From Candidatus Dormiibacterota bacterium (GTDB lineage Bacteria; Chloroflexota; Dormibacteria; Aeolococcales; Aeolococcaceae), in contig JAFARE010000001.1 of assembly GCA_019245575.1 (NCBI GenBank), positions 204,015-268,014 of the forward strand: a DNA stretch of 64,000 nucleotides, given 5' to 3'. Each line of letters begins with the position of its first letter. Positions within the stretch are counted from its first letter, which is position 1. Below are positions 50,096-59,319 of the stretch, piece by piece. The position numbers were made by a program, and so were the translations under genes. Under the pieces are notes generated by a model, which worked only from the letters and a program-made list of their open reading frames with translations, searched no databases and was not told where the DNA came from.

Positions 50096-51534
50096 CGCGC
50101 GGGCTCGACACGCACGTTGCGGAAGCGGCAGGGCGCCGCGCCGTGTCCCACGTGCATCAGCTGCGACGGCTGGCCCTTGCCGCAGTTGACCACGCCGTAC
50201 ATGCGCCATTCATCGGGTCCGGCGACGGCGTCACACGACCCCCAGAACTCCGGCGTGCGCCCGCTGTACACGGCGTTGCGCACCAGCCGCGTGCGCTTGC
50301 CGTCGACGATCTCCCAGCCGTTCTGCGTGCCGAACTGGAAGTTGAGGCGCACGTCGTCGATGCTCCAGGAGCGGTTGGTCTCCAGGTACACGCCGTGCTC
50401 GGTGCCGGCGATCATCTCCTCGAGGCTCGACTCCCCCGGCTCGAGGTTGATGTTGGTCATGCGGATGATGGGCAGGCGCGACCATCCGTCACCACGCATC
50501 GTCCCGTTGCTCTCCTGGCCGATCACGGCCGCGGTCTCACGCGACGTCAGGTATCCGGTGAACAGCCCCCGGTCGACCAGCAGCGTGCGCTGCGCCGGGG
50601 TGCCCTCGTCGTCCCAGCCGAAGGTGCCGAGGCCGGTGGGCCGGGTCGCGTCCGCCGTCATCGTCACCGAGTCACTGCCATAGCGGAAGCTGCCCAGCAG
50701 CTCGGGAACGAGGAATGACGTGCCCGCATACGCGGCCTCGTGGCCGAGCACGCGGTCGAGCTCGGTGGGATGGCCGCACGACTCGTGCACCTGCAGCGCT
50801 GCCTGCGTGCCGTCGAGGATCACCGTCATGACGCCCTCGGGGCAGAGGTCGGCGGTGAGCAGCGCCGCCGCCTCCTCGGCGATGCGCTCCGCGTTGCCGG
50901 GCAGGTCGAAGCCCTCGATGGCCTCCCAGCCGGCGCACAGCTGGTGGCGCCCGAAGCTGTTGGGGAAGCTGCGCATCTGGAACTCGTTCTCCGCGGTCGC
51001 GGTCACGTCCATGCCGCCGCCCGACTCGATGATGGTCTGCGCCAGCCGCGAACCCTCGGTGCTGGCGAAGAACCGCTCCTCGCGCACGAACTCCAGCGAG
51101 CACTCCCGGACCGTGACGCCGCCGACCCGGCCCATCGCCTCGTCGGTGCTCATGAGCAGCTGCAGCTTGTCGCCCAGCGACACGGTGAATGGGTCGCGCT
51201 GCACCGGGGTGCGGTACTCGCCGGTGCGCGCCGGGTGCGGCGCCAGCCGCACCGGCTTGTTGTTGACGCGCGCGGAGGCGCGCGCGATGTGCACGGCGCG
51301 CCGCGCGGCCTCCTCGATGTGCTGCGCGTCCAGCTCGTCGGTGGCCGCGTAGCCCCAGCAGCCGGCGGCGAGGACGCGCACGCCGATGCCCTCGTCGTCC
51401 GACGTCGCCACGGTCGAGACGGCGCCGTTCTTGACCACGATGTTCTCGACGGTGCGGGCCACAACGCGACAGTCGGCGAAGTCCGCGCCGGCGGCGGACG
51501 CTGCATCGAGAGCGCGCTCGGCCAGATCTCGCAC
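50092..51534 (-). CDS. tldD: TldD-type metalloprotease catalytic subunit
   Basis: Catalytic half of the TldD/TldE protease. The 480-aa protein has the zinc motif HESCGHPTELD (HExxxH), and further ligands are likely in the C-terminal VVNCGKGQPSQLMHVG. The N-terminal domain starts VRDLAERALDAASAAGADFADCRVV. I chose GTG 51534, preceded at 8 nt by CATACT, a weak -10. The 563-aa track ORF runs into the divergent kinase promoter. It leads the tldD-tldE-amidotransferase operon. Confidence 0.92.
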   Translation of the reverse strand: MRDLAERALDAASAAGADFADCRVVARTVENIVVKNGAVSTVATSDDEGIGVRVLAAGCWGYAATDELDAQHIEEAARRAVHIARASARVNNKPVRLAPHPARTGEYRTPVQRDPFTVSLGDKLQLLMSTDEAMGRVGGVTVRECSLEFVREERFFASTEGSRLAQTIIESGGGMDVTATAENEFQMRSFPNSFGRHQLCAGWEAIEGFDLPGNAERIAEEAAALLTADLCPEGVMTVILDGTQAALQVHESCGHPTELDRVLGHEAAYAGTSFLVPELLGSFRYGSDSVTMTADATRPTGLGTFGWDDEGTPAQRTLLVDRGLFTGYLTSRETAAVIGQESNGTMRGDGWSRLPIIRMTNINLEPGESSLEEMIAGTEHGVYLETNRSWSIDDVRLNFQFGTQNGWEIVDGKRTRLVRNAVYSGRTPEFWGSCDAVAGPDEWRMYGVVNCGKGQPSQLMHVGHGAAPCRFRNVRVEPAR

Positions 51535-51594
51535 CGCGCGCGAGTATGACGCCCGGGCCTGCGGCAACGCGCCGGAGAGCGCGCCAAGCGCGCC

Positions 51595-51600
51595 TATACT
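51595..51600 (+). promoter_or_regulatory. -10 box (TATACT) of the two-component operon
   Basis: A near-consensus TATACT in the 100-nt divergent gap between tldD and the kinase. Transcription from about 51607 would give a 28-nt leader that contains a five-codon ORF (ATG at 51612, stop at 51627) before the kinase GTG at 51635. No clear -35 is visible. Confidence 0.5.
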
Positions 51601-51634
51601 CGGAACACGACGATGCGGGCCCGGTGGTGACAGC

Positions 51635-54202
51635 GTGATCCTCGACCCTCGCCGGCGCTTCCGCGACCGGCTCCTCATCGGAATGGTCGGCGTGGCGCTG
51701 CTGCCCCTCGCCGCCTTCGCGGTCCTGGCCGCCGTCGACCTGGACTCCATCGGCAAGAGCACGGCCGAGGCCGCCCAGGGCACGATCCTGCAGGACGAGC
51801 AGGCCCGCCAGCAGTCGACCGTCGCGGGTCACGCCGGGCTGATCGACCAGCGCATGGACGACATCGCCGCGGAGCTGGGCAAGCTGGCCGGGGCCACCGC
51901 CGTCCAGCTCGCGGCGACCCAGGGCGGGGGCGTGCCATCCGGCGTGTCCTACGGCGGGGCGCTCTTCACCCCGGACTGCGCGGGACAGACTGCCTGCTTC
52001 GTGCTCCCGGCCAACCCCGCCGCGGCCGACCTGCGCCTCTACGCAGCCACCGGGGCCGCGCCCGTGCTGGGGCAGATGCAGGCGTTCCACGAGCACTTCC
52101 CCGAGGTGCAGTCGGTGTGGGTGGCGAACTCCGACGACACGGCGATGCGCACCGTGCCGGGCTTCGACGTGCCCGCGGCGATCGTGGCCGGCCGCGTCGA
52201 CCCGGCCGATCCCCAGCAGCGCTACCGCAGCGACCTCTTCGCCCGGGCCCAGGCTCGATACACCTCCTCCGGGTCCGCGTGGGTCGACCCCACGGCGCCG
52301 GCCGGGCTCGGCGGCGCCCCCTACTGGACCGACCCGTACCCGCTCCTGGGAACCGGCGCGCTGGGGATCACCGCCTGGATGCCGCTGCGTGACGGCCACA
52401 CCTACGTCGGGGTCGACGTCGACGCCGTGCGGCTGTTCAACGCGGCGCTCGCATCCACGGCCAGCACACCGCTGCCGCCGGCCTCATACCCGTTGCTCCT
52501 CAGCAGCGACGGCACCGTCCTCTACGCCGGGGTGGGGCTCGGCCAGGATCTCGGCCTGACCTCCGATGTCACCGGCGCGCCCCTGCCCCTGTCGTCCAAG
52601 CCGGCGCTCGAAGCGCAGCTCAAGCGCGTCGAGGCCACGGGCCAGCCGCCGCAGGGCCCGATCAGCACCAAGCTCAGCGGCGTGGTGAAGGACGTCTTCA
52701 CCGCTCCCGTGTACGCCGGTCGGTGGGTGCTGGCCCGACCCGTGCCCCTGAGCGACCTGCAGCCCGACCTCAGCGGCCTGACCACCGGGGTGACCGCCGG
52801 GGTCCGCCGGCTCTTCCCGCTGGTGGTGCTGCCCGCACTCGTCCTCCTCCTCGGCCTGGCCTTCGTGGCGGCCACGTTGCTGTCCCGCCGCATGGTGGGT
52901 CCGGTCCGGCACCTCACCGTGGCCGCGGAGCGGCTGGCCCAGGGCGAGACCAGCCGGCCGGTGCCGCCGCAGGGCGCCGACGAGGTCGGGGTGCTGGCCG
53001 CCGCCCTGGAGCGGATGCGGCGCGAGATCAACGGCTCGCGCGAGGCGATCCTCGCCGCGGCCGCCGAGCTCGAGGAGCGCGTCGCCCTGCGCACCAGCGA
53101 GCTGCGCGCCCGCAACGACGAGCTGGTCGCGCTGAACGACCTCGCCGGCTCGCTCACCCGCTCCCTGGAGCCGCACCACATCCTCGAGGATGCCCTCCAG
53201 GCGGTCCGAGCCATCCACCCACTCCGGTCCGGCCGCGGCTACGTCATCGAGGGAGAGGCGCTGAACCTCGCCGCGGGGTGGCCGGGGGAGCCCGCCGCCG
53301 GCAGCGGCGGCGCGGCAGCGGTCGAGGCGCTGGCCGCAGCCTGCGTCCGGCAGGCCCGCCCGCTCCGCCGGCGCGCCGCCGACGGCGTGCTCCTCGGCTG
53401 GCCGCTGGCGACGCGCGAGGGCATGGTCGGCGTGCTCGCCGTGCACAGCGAGGAGATGCCCACCTCGGACAAGAGCCGCCTTCTGCAGGCGGTGGCCGAC
53501 CAGGTGGCGCTGGCGCTGCGCACCTCCCTCCTCTCCGCGGCGGGGCGGGAGCACGCGGTCCTCGAGGAACGCACGCGCCTGGCGCGCGAGATCCACGACA
53601 CCCTGGCGCAGCAGCTCACCGGCATCGTCATCCAGCTGGAGGCGGCGGAGACGCTCGTCGAGCGAGGCTCGGACCAGGGGCGGCAGTCGGTGGAGATCGC
53701 GCGGGACCTGGCCCGGGCGGCTCTGCAGGAGGCGCGCCGATCGGTGTGGAACCTCCGCCCCGCGCCGCTGGCCGCCACCGGCCTGATGGCGGCGCTGGAG
53801 CGGGAGCTCCGCGCCTGGGAGGCACGGAGCGGGATCAACGCGCGGTTCAAGACGCGCGCCGTGTCCGCCCGGCCGGCGCTGCAGCCGGCGGCGGAGGTCG
53901 CGCTGCTGCGCACCCTGCAGGAGGCCCTCTCCAACGTGGCCCGGCACAGCGGAGCCACCTCGGTGACGGTGACGCTGCGCGGGGGCGGCGAGGAGATCGC
54001 GCTCAGCGTGCACGACAACGGCGCCGGCTTCGACCCGGCCGCAGAGCCGCCCCGGGGCGACTGCTTCGGCATCGAGGGCATGCGCGAGCGCGTCCGGCTC
54101 GCCGGGGGCACGTTCGCGGTGCTCAGCACGCCCGGCGGCGGCACCGATGTCACAGCCCGCCTCCCGCTGGCCGAGGCCGCCCCCGTTGCGGCGGGCGCAT
54201 GA
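51635..54202 (+). CDS. NarL-type sensor histidine kinase with large external domain, HAMP and GAF
   Basis: An 855-aa membrane kinase. TM1 spans about 8-33, with a long extracytoplasmic region (about 34-388), then TM2 at about 389-413 and HAMP at about 413-465. A GAF-like domain (about 510-640) precedes the HisKA_3 domain, with phospho-His654 in REIHDTLAQQLTGIVIQLEA. The HATPase domain follows (EALSNVARHSGATSVTV, VHDNGAGFD, GIEGMRERVRLAGG). The signal is unknown. The GTG at 51635 starts right before TM1; the track start is 83 codons too long. Its stop overlaps the regulator start (ATGA), so they are a cognate pair. Confidence 0.93.
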   Translation: MILDPRRRFRDRLLIGMVGVALLPLAAFAVLAAVDLDSIGKSTAEAAQGTILQDEQARQQSTVAGHAGLIDQRMDDIAAELGKLAGATAVQLAATQGGGVPSGVSYGGALFTPDCAGQTACFVLPANPAAADLRLYAATGAAPVLGQMQAFHEHFPEVQSVWVANSDDTAMRTVPGFDVPAAIVAGRVDPADPQQRYRSDLFARAQARYTSSGSAWVDPTAPAGLGGAPYWTDPYPLLGTGALGITAWMPLRDGHTYVGVDVDAVRLFNAALASTASTPLPPASYPLLLSSDGTVLYAGVGLGQDLGLTSDVTGAPLPLSSKPALEAQLKRVEATGQPPQGPISTKLSGVVKDVFTAPVYAGRWVLARPVPLSDLQPDLSGLTTGVTAGVRRLFPLVVLPALVLLLGLAFVAATLLSRRMVGPVRHLTVAAERLAQGETSRPVPPQGADEVGVLAAALERMRREINGSREAILAAAAELEERVALRTSELRARNDELVALNDLAGSLTRSLEPHHILEDALQAVRAIHPLRSGRGYVIEGEALNLAAGWPGEPAAGSGGAAAVEALAAACVRQARPLRRRAADGVLLGWPLATREGMVGVLAVHSEEMPTSDKSRLLQAVADQVALALRTSLLSAAGREHAVLEERTRLAREIHDTLAQQLTGIVIQLEAAETLVERGSDQGRQSVEIARDLARAALQEARRSVWNLRPAPLAATGLMAALERELRAWEARSGINARFKTRAVSARPALQPAAEVALLRTLQEALSNVARHSGATSVTVTLRGGGEEIALSVHDNGAGFDPAAEPPRGDCFGIEGMRERVRLAGGTFAVLSTPGGGTDVTARLPLAEAAPVAAGA

Positions 54203-54798
54203 TCCGCGTCCTCGTCGCCGACGACCACCCCGTGGTGCAGCACGGCCTGTGCACGATGCTCGAGCTGGAGGACGACATCGATGTGGTGGGCCGCGCCGCG
54301 GACGGCGGCGAGGCGGTGAGCCAGGCGTTCAGCCTGCACCCGGACGTGATCCTGCTCGACGTGCAGATGCCCGTGATGGACGGCATCGAGGCGCTGCGCC
54401 GCATCCGCGCGCAGGACCCGGAGGCGCGCGTGATCGTCCTCACCACGTACCGTAACGAGGACTACATCTTTCCCTCGCTGCAGGCCGGCGCTCGCGGCTA
54501 CCTGCTCAAGGACGCGACGCGCGAGGAGCTGGCCGGCGCCATCCGGCAGGTCGCGGCCGGCGAGTCGCTGCTCGACCCCGCGGTGGTGCGCGCCGCCGCG
54601 GATCATCCCCAGCTCACCGCGCGCGAGCGCGACGTGCTGCGCCTCATGGCGGACGGCCTGAACAACTCGGAGATCGCCGAGCGTCTCTTCGTCAGCGAGA
54701 ACACGGTGAAGACGCACGTGAGCAACATCTTCGACAAGCTCAACTGCCGCGACCGCGCCGCCGCCGTGCTGGCCGCTTGGAAGCGCCACATCATCTGA
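54199..54798 (+). CDS. NarL/FixJ-family response regulator
   Basis: A 199-aa DNA-binding regulator. The receiver domain has Asp8-Asp9 in VLVADDHPVVQHG, the phospho-acceptor Asp54 in VILLDVQMPVMDG and Lys in YLLKDATREEL. A LuxR-type HTH follows at about 135-195 (LTARERDVLRLMADGLNNSE, VSENTVKTHVSNIFDKLNC). It is coupled to the upstream kinase by ATGA overlap. Target genes are not evident; the divergent tldD operon and the following threonine operon are the nearest candidates. Confidence 0.95.
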   Translation: MIRVLVADDHPVVQHGLCTMLELEDDIDVVGRAADGGEAVSQAFSLHPDVILLDVQMPVMDGIEALRRIRAQDPEARVIVLTTYRNEDYIFPSLQAGARGYLLKDATREELAGAIRQVAAGESLLDPAVVRAAADHPQLTARERDVLRLMADGLNNSEIAERLFVSENTVKTHVSNIFDKLNCRDRAAAVLAAWKRHII

Positions 54799-54832
54799 CG
54801 GCCGCGGAGGCGGGGGCTCTTCCGGGCCTGAA

Positions 54833-54838
54833 TACAAT
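54833..54838 (+). promoter_or_regulatory. -10 box (TACAAT) of the threonine operon, 6 nt before ATG
   Basis: TACAAT, TCGGCG, ATG: predicts a leaderless transcript for hom and leaves no room for a leader-peptide attenuator or riboswitch in front of the threonine genes. Confidence 0.55.
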
Positions 54839-54844
54839 TCGGCG

Positions 54845-56137
54845 ATGCAGGCGTCGCTCGGCATCGGCATGCTCGGACTGGGCACGGTGGGCAGCGCGGT
54901 TGCGGCACGGCTCATCGGCGAATGGGAGATGCTCGGCGCGCGCGCCGGCGTCACGCCCGTGCTCCGCCGCGTCGCGGTGCGCGACCTGACGCGAACGCGC
55001 GACGTGGACCTGCGCAACGTCGAGCTCACCTCGGATGCGCAGGCGCTGGTGGACGATCCCGCCGTGGACATCGTCGTCGAGGTGATGGGCGGTGTGGAAC
55101 CGGCGAGGTCCCTCATCTCGCGAGCGCTGCAGCGCGGCAAGACGGTGGTGACCGCGAACAAGGCGGTGATCGCCGAATCCGGGCCGGCGCTCGCCGGGCT
55201 GGCCGCCTCGCACGGCGCCGGCCTGTGGTTCGAGGCGGCCGTGGGCGGGGGCCTGCCCATAGTGGCACTGCTCCGCGCGTCCCTCGGCGCCGACGTGGTG
55301 CGCGGCGTCGACTCCATCGTCAACGCCACCACCAACATCATGCTCACGCGCATGCGCGAGGAGGGCGTGCGCTTCGAGACCGCGGTCGCCGAGGCGCAGC
55401 GCCGTGGCTTCGCGGAGGCGGATCCCAGCTCCGACGTCGACGGTTGGGACGCCGCCTACAAGCTCGTGATCATGTCGTGGCTGGCGTTCGGCGTCCACGT
55501 GGAGCCGGAGGCGGTGGACCGCCGCGGCATCAGGGATGTGCGCCTGCACGACCTCGCGTACACGGGACAGCTCGGCTACTCGGTGAAGCTGGTCGCGCAT
55601 GCCGAGCGTGCGGTGCGCTCCGGTGCGGTGCACCTGCGCGTGCGTCCCACCGCGGTCCCGGCGGACCACCCGCTGTACGCCGTGGATGATTCAGACAACG
55701 CTGTCATCATCTCGAGCGACCTCGCGGACACGGTGATCCTGTCCGGCCTCGGAGGCGGCGGCGCGTCGACTGCCAGCGCCGTCGTGTCCGACGTGGTGCA
55801 GGCGGCGCGAACCCGGGGCTGCCCGCCGGCCGCGCCGCTCACGGCCGAGCCCGTGTTGCTCAGTGACGAGGACGTGGAGGTGGCCGGCTACCTGCGGCTC
55901 ATCGTCGACCCGTCGGGCGAAGCGCAGGCGGCGGCCGTGCAGATGCTCGAGGACCGCGGCGTCCCGGTCACGGCCGCGTTCGACAAGCCGCCACTCGACG
56001 GCCCATTCCCGCAGCTGCTGCTGCTGACCGGCGCCGCTCCTCGAGCGGTGCACGACCGAGCCCTCGAGACACTGGACACGCTGCCTGTGGTGCGCGAGAT
56101 CGCGTGCGCGATGGACCGCATCGAGAGCGCGGCGTGA
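54845..56137 (+). CDS. hom: Homoserine dehydrogenase
   Basis: Reduces aspartate semialdehyde to homoserine. The 430-aa protein has the NAD(P) loop IGMLGLGTVGSAVAARL, VVTANKAVIAESGPAL, FEAAVGGGLPIVALL, the substrate loop FAEADPSSDVDGWDAAYKL and a C-terminal ACT domain (YLRLIVDPSGEAQAAAVQML) for threonine feedback. It is first in hom-thrC-thrB-lysC and overlaps thrC by GTGA. Confidence 0.96.
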   Translation: MQASLGIGMLGLGTVGSAVAARLIGEWEMLGARAGVTPVLRRVAVRDLTRTRDVDLRNVELTSDAQALVDDPAVDIVVEVMGGVEPARSLISRALQRGKTVVTANKAVIAESGPALAGLAASHGAGLWFEAAVGGGLPIVALLRASLGADVVRGVDSIVNATTNIMLTRMREEGVRFETAVAEAQRRGFAEADPSSDVDGWDAAYKLVIMSWLAFGVHVEPEAVDRRGIRDVRLHDLAYTGQLGYSVKLVAHAERAVRSGAVHLRVRPTAVPADHPLYAVDDSDNAVIISSDLADTVILSGLGGGGASTASAVVSDVVQAARTRGCPPAAPLTAEPVLLSDEDVEVAGYLRLIVDPSGEAQAAAVQMLEDRGVPVTAAFDKPPLDGPFPQLLLLTGAAPRAVHDRALETLDTLPVVREIACAMDRIESAA

Positions 56138-57183
56138 GCCGCGGCGTCATCGCCGCATACGCTGAGCTGCTGCCGGTCGACGATCACACCCCGCGCCTGT
56201 CGCTCGGCGAGGGTGGCACGCCGTGCGTCGAATCGCGCGTCATCGGGCCGCGCCTGGGCCTCGGCTCGCTGCACCTCAAGCTCGAGGGCCTGAATCCCAC
56301 GGGCTCGTTCAAGGACCGGGGCATGGTGGTCGCCGTGGCGCGCGCGCTTCAGGCGGGGGCGACCACGCTCGTGTGCGCGTCGACCGGGAACACGAGCGCA
56401 TCCGCCGCGGCGTACGGCGCGCGCTTCGGGCTGCGCACCGCCGTGGTCGTGCCCCACGGACGCGTGGCCTCGGGCAAGCTGCTGCAGGCGCAGGTGCACG
56501 GCGCCACAGTCGTCGCGGTCGACGGGGGCTTCGACGCCGCACTGCGCATCGTGCGCGAGCTCGCCACCCGGCCCGATGTGGCGCTGGTGAACAGCGTGAA
56601 CCCATTTCGCCTGGAGGGGCAGAAGACCGCAGCGTTCGAGGTCGTCGACGACCTTGGCGACGCTCCCGACGTTCTGGCCATTCCTGTCGGCAACGCGGGG
56701 AACATCACCGCATACTGGCGGGGATTCCGCGAGTATCACGGGCTGGGCCGCTGCTCTCACCTGCCGCGGATGCTGGGGGCGCAGGCGTCGGGCGCGGCGC
56801 CCCTGGTGCGCGGACGGGTGGTGGAGCACCCCTACACCGTGGCAACGGCGATACGCATCGGCGCTCCCGCGTCGTGGCAGGGCGCGGTCGACGCGCGCGA
56901 CGAGTCCGAAGGGCTCATCGACGCCGTGGACGACTCCGAGATCCTGGCGGCGCAGTGGCGCCTGGCCCAGGAGGAGGGCGTGTTCTGCGAGCCCGCGTCG
57001 GCCGCGTCGGTGGCGCTGCTCGAGAAGTGCGTAGTCTCCGGGGCGGTGGCGCCGGGGACGCACGCGGTGTGCGTCATCACCGGCAGCGGACTGAAGGACC
57101 CCGACGCGATGAGCGGCAGGCTCACCGAACCCGTGACCGTGACGGCAAGCGCGGCCGAGGTGGCGGCGGCGCTCGGGCTGTGA
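56134..57183 (+). CDS. thrC: Threonine synthase
   Basis: PLP enzyme converting O-phosphohomoserine to threonine. The 349-aa protein has the PLP-Lys motif NPTGSFKDRGM, CASTGNTSASAAAYGARFG, IPVGNAGNITAYWRG and the C-terminal VCVITGSGLKDPD. The length matches the short class of ThrC. The start is GTG 56134, overlapping the hom stop; the track start is ten codons longer and inside hom. Confidence 0.96.
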   Translation: MSRGVIAAYAELLPVDDHTPRLSLGEGGTPCVESRVIGPRLGLGSLHLKLEGLNPTGSFKDRGMVVAVARALQAGATTLVCASTGNTSASAAAYGARFGLRTAVVVPHGRVASGKLLQAQVHGATVVAVDGGFDAALRIVRELATRPDVALVNSVNPFRLEGQKTAAFEVVDDLGDAPDVLAIPVGNAGNITAYWRGFREYHGLGRCSHLPRMLGAQASGAAPLVRGRVVEHPYTVATAIRIGAPASWQGAVDARDESEGLIDAVDDSEILAAQWRLAQEEGVFCEPASAASVALLEKCVVSGAVAPGTHAVCVITGSGLKDPDAMSGRLTEPVTVTASAAEVAAALGL

Positions 57184-57196
57184 GGGAGCCGCGCGC

Positions 57197-58096
57197 ATGC
57201 GGGTGAAGGTCGCGGTGCCCGCGACGGTGGCCAACCTCGGCGCAGGATTCGACGTGTTCGCGATGGCGCTGCAGCTGCAGAACGAGGTGAGCGTGGCCTC
57301 GAACGACAGCGGCGCGCTGACCATCGACCCGGGCGCGGACGCGCCCGGCGAGCTGTGCGACCCCGAGCGCAACCTCGTGACGCGCGCGTTCATGCATGCG
57401 GAGCGAGCGCTCGGGGTGGAGCATGCGGGCGCGGATTTCACGTGGGTGACGCGCATCCCCATGTCACGTGGGCTGGGTTCCAGCGCCGCCGCGGCGCTCG
57501 CGGGTGTGCTCAGCGCCGTGGCGCTGCACCACGCGCCATGGGACGAGCACGACGTCATCGACTGCGCTGCCGCTCTTGAGGGCCATCGCGACAACGCGGC
57601 GGCCGCGCTGCTGGGCGGGCTGGCGGTCTGCGCCCCCGGAGCACAGGCGGTGCGCATCGACGTCCCTGACGAGCTGCGCGCGGTGCTGTTCCTGCCCGAG
57701 CAGACACTGCCGACGCAGGCGTCGCGCGAGGTCGTGCCGCGCCAGCTGTCGCGCGACGATGCGGTCTTCAACGCCTCTCGGTGCGCGCTGTTCGTGCGCG
57801 CGCTCATGGCGCGGGACTGGAACTCGCTCGGTGTCGCGATGGAGGACCGCTGGCACCAGGCAGCGCGCAGCGCGCTCGCGCCGCACGTGCCGCGGCTCAT
57901 CGAGGCCGCGCGCGAAGCGGGGGCCGCGGGCGCCGCCCTCGCCGGAGCCGGCCCATCCGTCATCGCGCTCGTCACCGGCGACCACTCGCCCGTCGAAGCG
58001 GCGATGCGCGACCGCGCTGCCGCAGAGGGCGTGTCCGGCACGACGCTGGTGCTCCCGCCGCGCAACTTCGGCGCGCGCGTCGACGTGCGCCCGTGA
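57197..58096 (+). CDS. thrB: Homoserine kinase
   Basis: GHMP-family kinase phosphorylating homoserine. The 299-aa protein has VAVPATVANLGAGFDVFAMAL, the ATP loop IPMSRGLGSSAAAALAGVL, LEGHRDNAAAALLGGL and the C-terminal GAALAGAGPSVIALV. It begins 13 nt after thrC and overlaps lysC by GTGA. Confidence 0.96.
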   Translation: MRVKVAVPATVANLGAGFDVFAMALQLQNEVSVASNDSGALTIDPGADAPGELCDPERNLVTRAFMHAERALGVEHAGADFTWVTRIPMSRGLGSSAAAALAGVLSAVALHHAPWDEHDVIDCAAALEGHRDNAAAALLGGLAVCAPGAQAVRIDVPDELRAVLFLPEQTLPTQASREVVPRQLSRDDAVFNASRCALFVRALMARDWNSLGVAMEDRWHQAARSALAPHVPRLIEAAREAGAAGAALAGAGPSVIALVTGDHSPVEAAMRDRAAAEGVSGTTLVLPPRNFGARVDVRP

Positions 58097-59313
58097 CCCG
58101 GGTGGTGCAGAAGTACGGCGGCACCAGCGTCGCCAGCCCGGCGCGGCTGCGTCGCGTCGCGCGCCGCGTGCGCGACGCCGCGGCGGGCGCGCAGGTCGTC
58201 GTCGTCGTCAGCGCCATGGGCGAGACCACCGACGAGCTGATCGCACTGGCGCACAGCGTGAGCACGGACCCGCCGTCACGCGAGATGGACATGCTGTTGA
58301 GCAGCGGCGAGATCATCACCGCGCCACTGCTTGCAATGGCGCTGGAGGCGGCGGGCACGCGGGCTGTCTCGCTCACCGGGCCGCAGGCCGGCATCCGCAC
58401 CAGCCGGGCGCACCGCACCGCGCGCATCGTCGACATCGTGCCGCAGCGCGTGCTCGACGAGCTCGACGCCGGCAAGGTGGTGGTGGTGGCCGGATTCCAG
58501 GGCGCCACCGAGGAGCTCGACATCACGACGCTGGGACGCGGCGGCTCCGACACCTCGGCGGTCGCGCTGGCGGTGGCCGTCCGCGCTCAGCGCTGCGAGA
58601 TCTTCACCGACGTGTCCGGCGTGCACACCGCGGACCCGCGCCTCCTTCCCGAGGCGCGCGTGATCCCCGTGATCACGTACGAGGAGATGCTGGAGCTCGC
58701 GGCGGCCGGCGCGCGAGTCATCCATCCGCGCGCGGTTGAGATCGGCGAGGCGTACGGGATGGAGATCCGGGTACGCTCGACGTTCGACGAGCACCCGGGC
58801 ACGACGATACGCAGCGTCGCGAACGCGAACATGGAAGAACGCCAGAAGGTGCGCGGCATCGCGCACGAAACCGATGTCGCCAAGGTGACGCTCCTGGGCG
58901 TGCCCGACAGCCCCGGTGTGGCCGCGTCAATATTCGGACCCCTGGCCGACGAGCACATCGCGGTCGACATCGTGGTGCAGAACGTGTCACACGCGGGCAC
59001 GACGGACGTGAGCTTCACCGTGCCGGAGAGCGACCTGCGCCGCGCGCAGCAGATGCTCGACGGCGTGGCCAAGCAGGTGCGCGCCAGCGGCTTCTCCGCC
59101 ACCGCCGACATCGCCAAGGTCAGCGTGGTGGGCACGGGCTTGCGCGGCACGCCCAGCGTCTTCGCGCAGATCTTTCGCGCGCTCGCCGAGGCGGGCATCA
59201 ACATCCAGATGATTTCGTCGAGCGAGATCCACGTGACCTGCATCATCGACCGGGCGCGCGTGCGCGACGCCGTGCGCGCGCTGCACGCCGCCTTCGAGCT
59301 GGAGTCGATCTAG
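58093..59313 (+). CDS. lysC: Aspartate kinase
   Basis: First step of the aspartate pathway, phosphorylating aspartate. The 406-aa protein has VVQKYGGTSVASPARL, VVVVSAMGETTDELI, LGRGGSDTSAVALAVA, the catalytic-domain EIFTDVSGVHTADPRL and tandem C-terminal ACT domains (VTLLGVPDSPGVAASIFGPL, VSVVGTGLRGTPSVFAQIFR) for feedback inhibition. The start is GTG 58093, overlapping the thrB stop. No asd or dapA is in the window. Confidence 0.97.
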   Translation: MTRVVQKYGGTSVASPARLRRVARRVRDAAAGAQVVVVVSAMGETTDELIALAHSVSTDPPSREMDMLLSSGEIITAPLLAMALEAAGTRAVSLTGPQAGIRTSRAHRTARIVDIVPQRVLDELDAGKVVVVAGFQGATEELDITTLGRGGSDTSAVALAVAVRAQRCEIFTDVSGVHTADPRLLPEARVIPVITYEEMLELAAAGARVIHPRAVEIGEAYGMEIRVRSTFDEHPGTTIRSVANANMEERQKVRGIAHETDVAKVTLLGVPDSPGVAASIFGPLADEHIAVDIVVQNVSHAGTTDVSFTVPESDLRRAQQMLDGVAKQVRASGFSATADIAKVSVVGTGLRGTPSVFAQIFRALAEAGINIQMISSSEIHVTCIIDRARVRDAVRALHAAFELESI

Positions 59314-59319
59314 GCGCGC

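Noticed and set aside
54199-54844. Leader-peptide attenuator or T-box ahead of the threonine operon
   Set aside because: Only 46 nt separate the regulator stop from hom, with a -10 box 6 nt before the ATG; no Thr-rich leader ORF.
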